Shown here one piece after another: positions 14,926 through 22,781 of a stretch of 64,000 nt of DNA (position 1 is its first letter; each line of letters starts with the position of its first letter). Below the pieces are notes generated by a model, which did not search any database, was not told the DNA's origin, and was given only the letters and a program-made list of their open reading frames with translations. The stretch spans positions 2,170,001-2,234,000 of the forward strand of contig NZ_CABFVU010000001.1 of assembly GCF_902150045.1 (NCBI RefSeq), written 5' to 3'. Position numbers and translations under genes: made by a program. The DNA is from Chitinophaga polysaccharea. Its GTDB lineage: Bacteria > Bacteroidota > Bacteroidia > Chitinophagales > Chitinophagaceae.

Positions 14926-15036
14926 TCTGTGGGTAAAAGGTTCGAACCCTTTCCGTTCTTGAAAAACGGTAGCTCATCTGGTAGAGCAATAGACAATCTC
15001 ATAGGGAGATTAAAATCAGAAGGACTGAAAATCCTT
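14926..15036 (+). ncRNA. Circularly permuted tRNA-like element, plus a Phe-type anticodon arm
   Basis: The 3' half of a tRNA precedes its 5' half. In order: TCTGT (3' anticodon stem, 14926-14930), GGGTA (variable loop), T-arm AAAGG-TTCGAAC-CCTTT (14936-14952), CCGTTCT (3' acceptor, 14953-14959), TGA, wait-free AAAACGG (5' acceptor, 14963-14969, six of seven pairs), TA, D-arm GCTC / GAGC (14972-14987), A, and ATAGA (5' anticodon stem, 14989-14993), which pairs with TCTGT. CATAG directly before TCTGT would supply a CAT anticodon. A separate perfect arm AAGGA-CTGAAAA-TCCTT (15020-15036, GAA) follows. The element may be a real permuted gene or the junction of two broken tandem copies. Confidence 0.55.
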
Positions 15037-15262
15037 TAACAAAAACAAACAAAGCCAGGGCTTACTGCCCCGCCACTTCATCAAAAGGATGATACCCGGC
15101 AGGAGGGAAAACACCCCGCAAACAGGGAATACATCAGTTCCTTACCATCACTTGGCACTTCCGCCCTGAGTGATGCGTAATCACTGAGCTGCACCTGTTT
15201 CCGTGTTCGCCATCCAGACAGCAGCGCTGGCTTTATTATCAACACCCCAAAAATTGAAGAAA
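15037..15262 (+). other. Structured leader between the array and slipin
   Basis: 226 bp without an ORF. Hairpins include GGGC-TTACT-GCCC (near 15058) and AGTGAT-GCGTA-ATCACT (15169-15185). The slipin start at 15263 is preceded by a purine-rich GAAGAAA that could act as ribosome-binding site. Confidence 0.35.
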
Positions 15263-16357
15263 ATGAAAAGAGTAACCATCAACACCTACGAAAGAGGTTT
15301 GGTATTCAGGAACGGCGTATACCAGCGGATGCTGCAGGTAGGCCGCCACTGGCTGATCAACGAAGATGTGACCATCTACGATATCAACAAACCATTCATT
15401 GCACCGGTTGAGCTGAACATTCTCCTGCAGGATGCAGATGTGATGAACGCATTGCAGGTTGTGGAAGTAAAAGAAACCGAAATCGTGCTGCACTATGAAA
15501 ATGGCTTGCTGAAGCAGGTATTGACTACCGGCCGTTATACGTTCTGGAAAAATATCATCGACAACAAGTTTGTTCGTGCCGATATCTCTAAAATAGCGAT
15601 CACTGAAAATATAGACCGGTCTACCTTGTGCCACCGGCTGGTAGCGCCTTACGTAAGATCCTTCAGCGTGGAAAACTACGAACAGGCCATCATGCTGGTA
15701 GATGGTAAGTATGCCATGACCCTGTACACCGGTGTTTACTTCTGGTGGAAGAATAATATCACCATCACCATTAGTAAAGTAGATACCCGCCAGCTGCAGG
15801 TGGAAGTGAACGGCCAGGAAATCCTGACCAAAGACAAAGCGGCATTGCGGGTGAACGCATGGGCACAATACCGTGTAACCGATATCAACAAGGCCGTTTT
15901 GCAAAACAAGGAATACGAGCGGCAGTTATATGTATTGTTCCAGCTGGCTTTGAGGGAATATATCGCAGCCCTGAACTTCGATGAATTACTGGAAAAGAAA
16001 GATACCCTGGCGCCTGCCATCCTGAAGGCCGTCACCGCAAAAGCGGAAGCTCTCGGTACTAGCGTAACCGGCTTCGGTATCCGGGATATTATCCTGCCAG
16101 GCGATATAAAGGACATCATGAACCAGGTACTGGTGGCCGAAAAGAAGGCACAAGCCAATATCATCATGCGCCGGGAAGAAACCGCCAGCACCAGGAGCCT
16201 GCTGAATACCGCTAAGTTGATGGAAGACAACCCGATGCTCTTTAAGCTGAAGGAAATGGAGTATGTGGAAAAGATCGCGGAGAAGATCAGCAACATCAGT
16301 GTAAGCGGAAACGGTATGCTGATAGATCAGCTGCGCCAGATTTTTATCTCTAAATAA
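15263..16357 (+). CDS. Slipin-type SPFH/band-7 protein without membrane anchor
   Basis: The middle of the protein is an SPFH (stomatin/prohibitin/slipin) domain: VDTRQLQVEVNGQEILTKDK, AALRVNAWAQYRVTDINKAV, then a coiled-coil region with GIRDIILPGDIKDIMNQVL and EKKAQANIIMRREETASTRS. Classical slipins have an N-terminal membrane hairpin; here the protein starts MKRVTINTYERGLVF with no hydrophobic segment, so it should be soluble and oligomeric. The ATG at 15263 was preferred over an upstream start because it directly precedes the conserved part. Known knowledge: anchorless slipins occur in bacterial RNA-repair neighbourhoods (RtcB, Ro60-like), but no such genes are here. It probably belongs to the tRNA-like unit upstream. 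Confidence 0.85.
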   Translation: MKRVTINTYERGLVFRNGVYQRMLQVGRHWLINEDVTIYDINKPFIAPVELNILLQDADVMNALQVVEVKETEIVLHYENGLLKQVLTTGRYTFWKNIIDNKFVRADISKIAITENIDRSTLCHRLVAPYVRSFSVENYEQAIMLVDGKYAMTLYTGVYFWWKNNITITISKVDTRQLQVEVNGQEILTKDKAALRVNAWAQYRVTDINKAVLQNKEYERQLYVLFQLALREYIAALNFDELLEKKDTLAPAILKAVTAKAEALGTSVTGFGIRDIILPGDIKDIMNQVLVAEKKAQANIIMRREETASTRSLLNTAKLMEDNPMLFKLKEMEYVEKIAEKISNISVSGNGMLIDQLRQIFISK

Positions 16358-16387
16358 AAGAGGTGGATCAATTGATCCGCCTCTTTT
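16357..16387 (+). terminator. Intrinsic terminator after slipin
   Basis: AAAGAGG / CCTCTTT plus the self-complementary GGATCAATTGATCC form a long stem that begins at the slipin stop codon and ends in TTTT. It marks the end of the leader/array/slipin unit. Confidence 0.85.
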
Positions 16388-16425
16388 ATTTATGCAGAAA
16401 TAATCATCTTCCCTTAAAAAATATT

Positions 16426-16433
16426 TAGCTTTG
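16426..16433 (+). promoter_or_regulatory. -7 element (TAGCTTTG) directly upstream of ywbE
   Basis: A perfect TAnnTTTG box ends 5 bp before the ywbE ATG, which would give a leaderless or near-leaderless mRNA. The -33 element is weak. Confidence 0.4.
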
Positions 16434-16438
16434 CACTT

Positions 16439-16648
16439 ATGAACGGACAATACAGAAAAGATATTTACCCTGGCCTGGAAGTGGCCATCATCCTGAAAAA
16501 AGACCAGCGCAGCGGTAAAAAAACATATGGCATCGTAAAGGATCTGCTCACCTCTGCTGCCTATCATTCCCGCGGTATTAAAGTACGGCTGGAAGACGGA
16601 CAGGTAGGCAGGGTAGTGGAAACCGATGTGGTAGGCAACGAAGATTAA
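16439..16648 (+). CDS. ywbE: YwbE family protein
   Basis: A 69-residue protein of the YwbE (DUF2196) family: small, all-beta, with YPGLEVAIILKKDQRSGKK and GIKVRLEDGQVGRVVE, the kind of sequence seen in KOW/SH3-like barrels that bind RNA or protein. Its biochemical role is not established. It has its own near-leaderless promoter. It is convergent with the peptidyl-tRNA hydrolase gene, the two stops overlapping by 4 bp, and lies next to the tRNA-like array and slipin, which is at least compatible with an RNA-related task. Confidence 0.85.
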   Translation: MNGQYRKDIYPGLEVAIILKKDQRSGKKTYGIVKDLLTSAAYHSRGIKVRLEDGQVGRVVETDVVGNED

Positions 16649-17040
16649 AGCAGCTTCAGATCTTTTGTGATCCGGTCTATCTCCTCGTTTAAATTAGGCC
16701 CAATGGCACAGCAGGTTTTGGTGGGCACGCCACCAAATTCAGTTAACCCTGAATCTGTGATCAGCGTAGCATTCAGCCCATCTTCCACCGCCTGCCGGTA
16801 TACCCGCTCCAGGTCTTCTTCAGAATCTACCGACAAACAGATCTTCGTAAATCCCTTTGTCATCCACTCCGATACCTCTTCCGGGTTCCTGATATTGGTT
16901 TGCAATGTATGCCCACTAATGGTGGCATGCCTCGTCAGAAAGGCTATCGAAGCATGCGCGCCCTGTGCGATCATTTTTCCCTTGCGCATATTCAGATCCT
17001 TGCGCATCACTATTACCTGCTTAATTATCCTGGAAGACAT
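16645..17040 (-). CDS. pth2: Peptidyl-tRNA hydrolase type 2
   Basis: Pth2 releases peptides from peptidyl-tRNA that has dropped off ribosomes. Family signatures are KQVIVMRKDLNMRKGKMIAQ, then GAHASIAF, MTKGFTKICLSVDSEEDL and ITDSGLTEFGGVPTKTCCAI. Pth2 is the archaeal/eukaryotic type and is uncommon in bacteria, which normally rely on Pth1. At 131 aa it is complete. It ends convergent with ywbE. Its closeness to a tRNA-like array suggests a shared interest in tRNA damage or stalled translation, but it is on the opposite strand and is not co-transcribed with the array. Confidence 0.92.
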   Translation of the reverse strand: MSSRIIKQVIVMRKDLNMRKGKMIAQGAHASIAFLTRHATISGHTLQTNIRNPEEVSEWMTKGFTKICLSVDSEEDLERVYRQAVEDGLNATLITDSGLTEFGGVPTKTCCAIGPNLNEEIDRITKDLKLL

Positions 17041-17079
17041 TTCTCACGGTTTAAGCAGCTAATTTACGAAAACGCGCCG

Positions 17080-17628
17080 TTACAGGATTATATACCCGAA
17101 GTTGATCCGTATACTCGGCTGTACCACATCGGCGTACTCTTTGGGGAAAAAAGTAAGACCAAAGCGGCCTTCAAAACTGAAGCGACGCCCCCAGCTACGC
17201 TGCATTCCCCAGGCCGGCGTGATAAATACGCTGCCAGTGGAGTATTTGGTAGATGTAAGGGGTTCGCCAATGTACCCGCCTGTGAGGCTGAAAAAATTAC
17301 CGGCATTGTTATCTATCCTTTTGTTTTTTTCAGCACGGCGGGCAATACCATAATACTGTCTGAACTCCGCCGAAAAAACCGGATAAGCCGCAAACTCCCA
17401 GTCTTCTCCAAAATAGCTGCTGTTGGAATATGAAAGGCCCATTTCAACTCCTGCCTCCAGGTTAAGCGTTGAATATTTTAACAGCCGCAATTCGTAATTT
17501 GCATTCACTCCCAACAGGGATAAATTTGCTTTCAATTGGCCAGGTTTTCTCCAGAATTCTTCCTGGGCGCTGGCATGTAAACAAACAACTAAAAAAACAG
17601 TGCAAAGGGTTAGCAATTTACTAAGCAT
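17080..17628 (-). CDS. Secreted beta-rich protein, probable outer-membrane barrel
   Basis: The N-terminal signal peptide MLSKLLTLCTVFLVVCLHASA is cleaved before QEEFW. The mature part (~160 aa) shows alternating hydrophobic strands with aromatic girdles (LKANLSLLGVNANYELRLLK, GFTFFP-type turns) and ends in an aromatic/hydrophobic strand (IRINFGYIIL), typical of small beta-barrels. It is a single gene on the minus strand, 39 bp downstream of the pth2 start. No specific function can be deduced. Confidence 0.7.
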   Translation of the reverse strand: MLSKLLTLCTVFLVVCLHASAQEEFWRKPGQLKANLSLLGVNANYELRLLKYSTLNLEAGVEMGLSYSNSSYFGEDWEFAAYPVFSAEFRQYYGIARRAEKNKRIDNNAGNFFSLTGGYIGEPLTSTKYSTGSVFITPAWGMQRSWGRRFSFEGRFGLTFFPKEYADVVQPSIRINFGYIIL

Positions 17629-17723
17629 AAAACAGAATATAGGTTTACAATGCCTGCAATATATAGCGTTTCAGCAGAAGCAGAAAAAGTTGTACTTTAA
17701 TCTTTTCAAGTGATAAGGTAAGA

Positions 17724-19529
17724 ATGCGAAACATAGCCACACTCAATGATGTTCATCAACAATTCGCCGAGTATTTTGATATACCGGCGCTAAAGCCTTA
17801 TGCTTACCTGTTATCCAAAAAAGGAAGTGAAGGACATATTTGCATTCATCTCGATAAAATAGTAGAAGAAAAAAATAATCTCCCTGAATCTTATCAAAAA
17901 ATAGAAACAAGTAATCAAGCCCTGGAAAATATCCCGTTGGTAGGTACACAAGGCAACGATAAACAACCTTTTGTGATTTATCAGAATAGATTGTACCTGC
18001 AACGCTATTTCCGGTATGAAACAGATTTCCTCCGGCGCATCAGGCAATTCCTGGTAAAAGAGAAAACACAGCTGCCTGAAAGAATTGCCCTGCTGCAACA
18101 ACAGCAACCGCTCATCAGTAAACTGTTTGCCGGCAATAATAACGATCCCACCGATTGGCAGCTGGCCGCCGCCATTAGCGGCGTACTGAATAATTTCACC
18201 ATCATCACGGGTGGCCCGGGTACCGGTAAAACCACCACCGTGGCTAAAATACTGGCTATCCTTTTTGCCACCAACCCGGCACTGAAAGTAGCCCTGGCGG
18301 CGCCTACCGGTAAGGCCGCTGCCCGTATGGCGGAAAGCCTGCGTAATACCGCCATCGATGTGGATGCGCATATCACCGAAAAATTCCGCACGCTGCAACC
18401 GGCTACTATTCATCGTTTGCTCAAGCCCATCAGCGGCAGCCCCTATTTCAGGCATAATAAAGATAACCCGCTCAACTACGACGTGGTGATCGTGGATGAG
18501 TGCTCCATGATTGATGTGGCCCTGTTTGCCAAATTGCTGGATGCCATACACCCGGATACCCGGCTCATTTTGCTGGGCGATAAAGACCAGCTGGCCTCCG
18601 TAGAAGCGGGAAGTCTTTTTGGTGACCTCTGCCAGGCACAGGAACACCTGAACCGTTTTACAGATAGCCGCCGGCAACTGATCAATAATTTTATTTCGGA
18701 AGAAAGCCGGCAGATCCCTGCATCCGCAACACAGAACGACGACCATCACCCTTTGTTCCAACACCTCGTGGAATTGAGATACAGTCATCGTTTCACCGGG
18801 GATAAGGGCATCGGTAAATTCAGCAAGGCTATCATCAGCAATAATGTTCCGGTGATCAGTTCTTTTTTTCCGCCTTCGGCAGATGAACAGGTGATCATTG
18901 ACCCTGAAGCTTCGGAACAGTTGTTTGAAGGCTTTATTGCCGGCTACGCCGGTTTTATTATAGAAAAAGATATTGCCACTGCGCTGAAACTCCTGAATGC
19001 GCAACGTGTGCTCACTGCCGTAAGGGAAGGCCCGCAAGGATTGCATACTGTAAATAAGAAAATAGAAAAATATTTATTCGATAAAAAACTGATCACCGCC
19101 AATACGGAATTCTATGAAAACCGGCCGGTGATCCTTACCCGTAATTATTATGAACATGGCTTGTTCAATGGCGATACCGGCATCATCCGTGCAGATGAAA
19201 ACGGGGTGCTCATGGCCTGGTTCGAAGACAGTACCGGCGCATTAAAAGCCGTGCTGCCCGGCTACTTAACCCAGGCGGAAACCGCCTTCGCCATGACCAT
19301 CCATAAAAGCCAGGGCTCTGAATTCGGGGAAGTGCTGGTACTGTTGCCGGATACTACCGATGTACCCATTCTCACCAGGGAACTGCTGTACACCGCGGTA
19401 AGCCGCGCAAAAAACAAAGTGTATGTACAGGGAACGCCGGAAGTAATACTTATGGCGGCAGAACGCTTCGTGGAAAGGGCTTCGGGCATTGCCTCGAGGT
19501 TCAGGGAAGCGGAGGCAACGGCAAATTAA
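17724..19529 (+). CDS. recD: Exodeoxyribonuclease V subunit alpha (RecD)
   Basis: RecD is the 5'-3' SF1B helicase subunit of the RecBCD helicase-nuclease, which processes double-strand breaks and degrades linear foreign DNA. Visible motifs: Walker A GGPGTGKTTT (about residue 162), motif II VDECSMID, GDKDQLASVEAGSLFGDL, and motif V/VI AMTIHKSQGSEF with TAVSRAKNKVYV. At 601 aa it is the same length class as E. coli RecD. It is the first gene of a recD-recC-recB operon, with the order reversed relative to E. coli. The gap to recC is 42 bp. Confidence 0.95.
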   Translation: MRNIATLNDVHQQFAEYFDIPALKPYAYLLSKKGSEGHICIHLDKIVEEKNNLPESYQKIETSNQALENIPLVGTQGNDKQPFVIYQNRLYLQRYFRYETDFLRRIRQFLVKEKTQLPERIALLQQQQPLISKLFAGNNNDPTDWQLAAAISGVLNNFTIITGGPGTGKTTTVAKILAILFATNPALKVALAAPTGKAAARMAESLRNTAIDVDAHITEKFRTLQPATIHRLLKPISGSPYFRHNKDNPLNYDVVIVDECSMIDVALFAKLLDAIHPDTRLILLGDKDQLASVEAGSLFGDLCQAQEHLNRFTDSRRQLINNFISEESRQIPASATQNDDHHPLFQHLVELRYSHRFTGDKGIGKFSKAIISNNVPVISSFFPPSADEQVIIDPEASEQLFEGFIAGYAGFIIEKDIATALKLLNAQRVLTAVREGPQGLHTVNKKIEKYLFDKKLITANTEFYENRPVILTRNYYEHGLFNGDTGIIRADENGVLMAWFEDSTGALKAVLPGYLTQAETAFAMTIHKSQGSEFGEVLVLLPDTTDVPILTRELLYTAVSRAKNKVYVQGTPEVILMAAERFVERASGIASRFREAEATAN

Positions 19530-19571
19530 ATCACCTGCTTCGGGAATGGCGGAGTGCAAAAGGATCTATCA

Positions 19572-22500
19572 ATGGCATTGTTTTTAAAAGTTTCGAACTC
19601 ACTGAACAGTTTATCATCCGGGCTGGCGCAAAACCTCCGCGATGCAGGCAACAGTGTGTTCCAGCCACATTATATCATTACCCAAACGGAAGGGATGAAC
19701 AACTGGCTGAAACTTCAGCTGGCAGATCATCTTGGCATTGCAGCGAATTGCCGCTTCATGAAGCCCAACGACCTGCTGTACCAGTTGTACGTAATCCTGG
19801 GCGGACCACATTCAGAAGTGCTCTCACCCCAAAACCTCAGCTGGCTGGTATTTAAACTACTCGGCCAGGAAGAGTTCATTGCCAAATACCCGAAAGTTGC
19901 TGCTTACTACACTGCAGCCGAAACAGAAAGCGATCTGAAACGAATGGCCCTCGCAGAAAAAGTAGCCGACCTGTTCGACCAGTATCAGGTGTATCGCCCG
20001 GAAATGATCCAGGCATGGACCTTCACCGATACCCCCGAACTGGCCACCGCCGGGTGGCAGCACTGGCTATGGGTAAAAGTAAAACAACTTTCCGGCGGCG
20101 CCCTTCCGGATAAAACCATCGTAGGAAATTTTATTCTCGATGCCCTGCACAGCAACAGCCAGAAATCAGGACTGGCAGCCCGTATGCCGGTGGTACACCT
20201 GTTCGGCCTGTCTATCATCACCGCCTACCACGTGAAGATCCTGCATGAACTATCGTCTTTTATAGACGTATATTTTCATATCATTAACCCATCGCCCGTA
20301 GTGTTCTGGTTCGACGACCGGAACGAAAAACAGATAGCCCGCTGGCGCCAGAAAGGCTTAAAAGATATACAGGACGCTAAAGCCGGCAACGCCCTGCTCA
20401 CAGGCTGGGGACGGGTTATCCAAGACAGCTTTGGCCTCTTCTTCGCATACGATGCATTTATCAACGCCTACGAGGAAATTGATACCGTGGAGCCCGAACC
20501 GGATAACCTGCTCCATAAAATACAATACGATATTTTCAACGCGGCAGCCACCACTGCCGACAGGCAGCCCATCACCCTGCATGATGTGCGCGACGGCTCC
20601 ATCACCATCAATGCCTGCTATACCATCGCCCGTGAAGTAGAAGTGCTTTACAACTACCTCGTACACCTGGTAGCGCAACGGAAAGAAGCTTTATCCCCCC
20701 GCGACATCGTGGTAATGGTAAGCGATATAGACGCCTATGCCCCCTATATCAAAGCCGTGTTCAACAATGCGCCTTATACCTTCCGGTATACGATTGCGGA
20801 TGAAAGCTATACGGATAACGACAATCTCTTTAATGCCCTCCACGCCATCCTCACCATGAACGAGGAGAATTTCACATCGGAAGCGGTGATGCAGCTGCTC
20901 GACTTTTCCTATATCCGCAAACGCTTTAACCTCAACGACCCGGTGCTTATCCGCCGCATCATTGAAGCTGCCAATATCCGCTTTGGTATTAACGGCAACA
21001 AAAAAGAGGAAACCCATTTTGTGAGCTGGCAATACGGTATCCAACGTATCATGTTTGGTATCTGTATGAGTGGGGAAGAAGAATACGGCCAGGGGGAAGA
21101 CAGCTTTTTCCCGCTGGATATTACCGAATGCAGCGATGCACATGATGTGATCCGCTTCTGTCATTTTGCAGAAGTACTTATGTCTTCTATCGCAGACAGG
21201 CGGCGCCCACGCAGCATTGTGGAATGGGTAGCCTATACCGAAAGGGTATTGCATAATATGGTGTACGAGCCGGTAGACGATATTGATGAAGACTATAATA
21301 CGCTCGTAAAGCAACTCACTGCTTATAATGCGCTGAATGAATTCATGAGCGAAAAAGTAACTTTCGAAGTGTTCAGCCACAGCTTCCTGGACACGCTTAC
21401 CGGCAGCACCCGCGCGGGATTATTTGTAAATGGGGGCGTTACCTTCAGCTCCCTCATACCCATGCGCAGTATCCCTTTCAAAGTAGTAGCGCTCATGGGC
21501 CTCAATTACAATAAATTTCCACGACGGGAGAATAAGTCGAGCTTCAACCTCATGGAAAAAGACCGGCAGAAAGGCGACCGTAATGTAAAAGAAAACGATA
21601 AGCACCTGTTCCTCGAAACCCTGCTCTCCGCAAGGGAATACCTGTACATCAGCTATATCGGGAAAGATGCGAAAGACAACACTGATCTTCCGCCATCGGT
21701 ACTGGTAGATGAACTGGTAGATTATATTGAAGCTGGTACAAATACACCGGAAGCCGTGCGCAGCGAACTGATCACCTTGCAGCCACTGCAAAGCTTCAGC
21801 AGGAAATATGCAGGTTCAGATCAGCGTCTTTTTTCCTACCTGGGCAATAAGGAAACCGGCCCAAAAAATTATCTCAACGAAAATAAAACTGTTACTCCCT
21901 TAACCTTCGAAGAAATTACCCTGGAAGAACTGATCAGTTTTTTTAAAAATCCTTTCCGGGCCTATTACAACAAGGTACTCGGTATCCGCTATAACGACAA
22001 CCAGCTGCTGCTCAGCGAAACGGAAATCTTTAACCTGAATAAGCTGCAGCAATGGTCGGTGAAAAACGAACTGCTGCCGGCAACAGGCGATAAAAAGAAT
22101 ACGCTGCAAACTACCCTGGTAAAAAAAGGGAAACTGCCGCTCCGTAATATGGCTACCGTTGCCATCCATAAAATGGAAGAAATGGTAATGCCGGTGCGCA
22201 GCTTGTATGAAGCAGTTACCAAAGGCGCTGAAGAAAAGCGGATCACAATTGAGTTAATGACAGATGACAGCCTGCTGAAGGGGAACCTACGGGTGTTTGA
22301 CCAAACCCTGGTACAGGTATCATGGTCGAAGAAAGAGAGCAAATACCTGGTAGAAGCTTATCTCCGCTACCTGGCCGGGAAAGCGGCGGGGGTAGTAACG
22401 GACCTCTGTTTTATTTCAGGCACCAAAAAAGAAGACGCCTTCCAGGCCGCTCCGCTAACGCAGGAAGAAGCATTAAAGCGCTTAACGGAAATTGTAAAAG

Positions 22501-22781
22501 TGTATAAAAAAGGCTTCAGCAAAATAATATCCTTTTACCCTGATCTTGAGATTACGGAAAAAGATTGGCTGAATATGGATCTGAAGAAATTCAGGGATAA
22601 GATATCGGGGATGATAGACCGGCAGGAATCGCCGGATCCTTACCTTGTACAGGTATATGAACAGGGATTTTTTGAGAAAGAAGAAGCGCTGAGCAGCTAC
22701 CTCGATATTTATGAATTGCTGATACAGCCGCTAACTATCCTGTTACAGGCCTATTTTGAAACACCAGACAAAGAGAAATGA
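19572..22781 (+). CDS. recC: Exodeoxyribonuclease V subunit gamma (RecC)
   Basis: RecC (1069 aa) carries an inactivated helicase fold and holds the Chi-scanning tunnel. The start MALFLKVSNSLNSLS at 19572 was chosen over a GTG 18 bp upstream because RecC proteins begin with such a strand. IITQTEGMNNWLKLQLAD and LSWLVFKLLG match the family N-terminus. Its last codons overlap the recB start by 4 bp (ATGA), so the two subunits are translationally coupled. Chi specificity in Bacteroidota cannot be read from the sequence. Confidence 0.93.
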   Translation: MALFLKVSNSLNSLSSGLAQNLRDAGNSVFQPHYIITQTEGMNNWLKLQLADHLGIAANCRFMKPNDLLYQLYVILGGPHSEVLSPQNLSWLVFKLLGQEEFIAKYPKVAAYYTAAETESDLKRMALAEKVADLFDQYQVYRPEMIQAWTFTDTPELATAGWQHWLWVKVKQLSGGALPDKTIVGNFILDALHSNSQKSGLAARMPVVHLFGLSIITAYHVKILHELSSFIDVYFHIINPSPVVFWFDDRNEKQIARWRQKGLKDIQDAKAGNALLTGWGRVIQDSFGLFFAYDAFINAYEEIDTVEPEPDNLLHKIQYDIFNAAATTADRQPITLHDVRDGSITINACYTIAREVEVLYNYLVHLVAQRKEALSPRDIVVMVSDIDAYAPYIKAVFNNAPYTFRYTIADESYTDNDNLFNALHAILTMNEENFTSEAVMQLLDFSYIRKRFNLNDPVLIRRIIEAANIRFGINGNKKEETHFVSWQYGIQRIMFGICMSGEEEYGQGEDSFFPLDITECSDAHDVIRFCHFAEVLMSSIADRRRPRSIVEWVAYTERVLHNMVYEPVDDIDEDYNTLVKQLTAYNALNEFMSEKVTFEVFSHSFLDTLTGSTRAGLFVNGGVTFSSLIPMRSIPFKVVALMGLNYNKFPRRENKSSFNLMEKDRQKGDRNVKENDKHLFLETLLSAREYLYISYIGKDAKDNTDLPPSVLVDELVDYIEAGTNTPEAVRSELITLQPLQSFSRKYAGSDQRLFSYLGNKETGPKNYLNENKTVTPLTFEEITLEELISFFKNPFRAYYNKVLGIRYNDNQLLLSETEIFNLNKLQQWSVKNELLPATGDKKNTLQTTLVKKGKLPLRNMATVAIHKMEEMVMPVRSLYEAVTKGAEEKRITIELMTDDSLLKGNLRVFDQTLVQVSWSKKESKYLVEAYLRYLAGKAAGVVTDLCFISGTKKEDAFQAAPLTQEEALKRLTEIVKVYKKGFSKIISFYPDLEITEKDWLNMDLKKFRDKISGMIDRQESPDPYLVQVYEQGFFEKEEALSSYLDIYELLIQPLTILLQAYFETPDKEK

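Noticed and set aside
17811..19046. A 411-codon open frame antisense to recD
   Set aside because: RecD motifs are clear on the plus strand; the antisense frame shows no similarity or start context.
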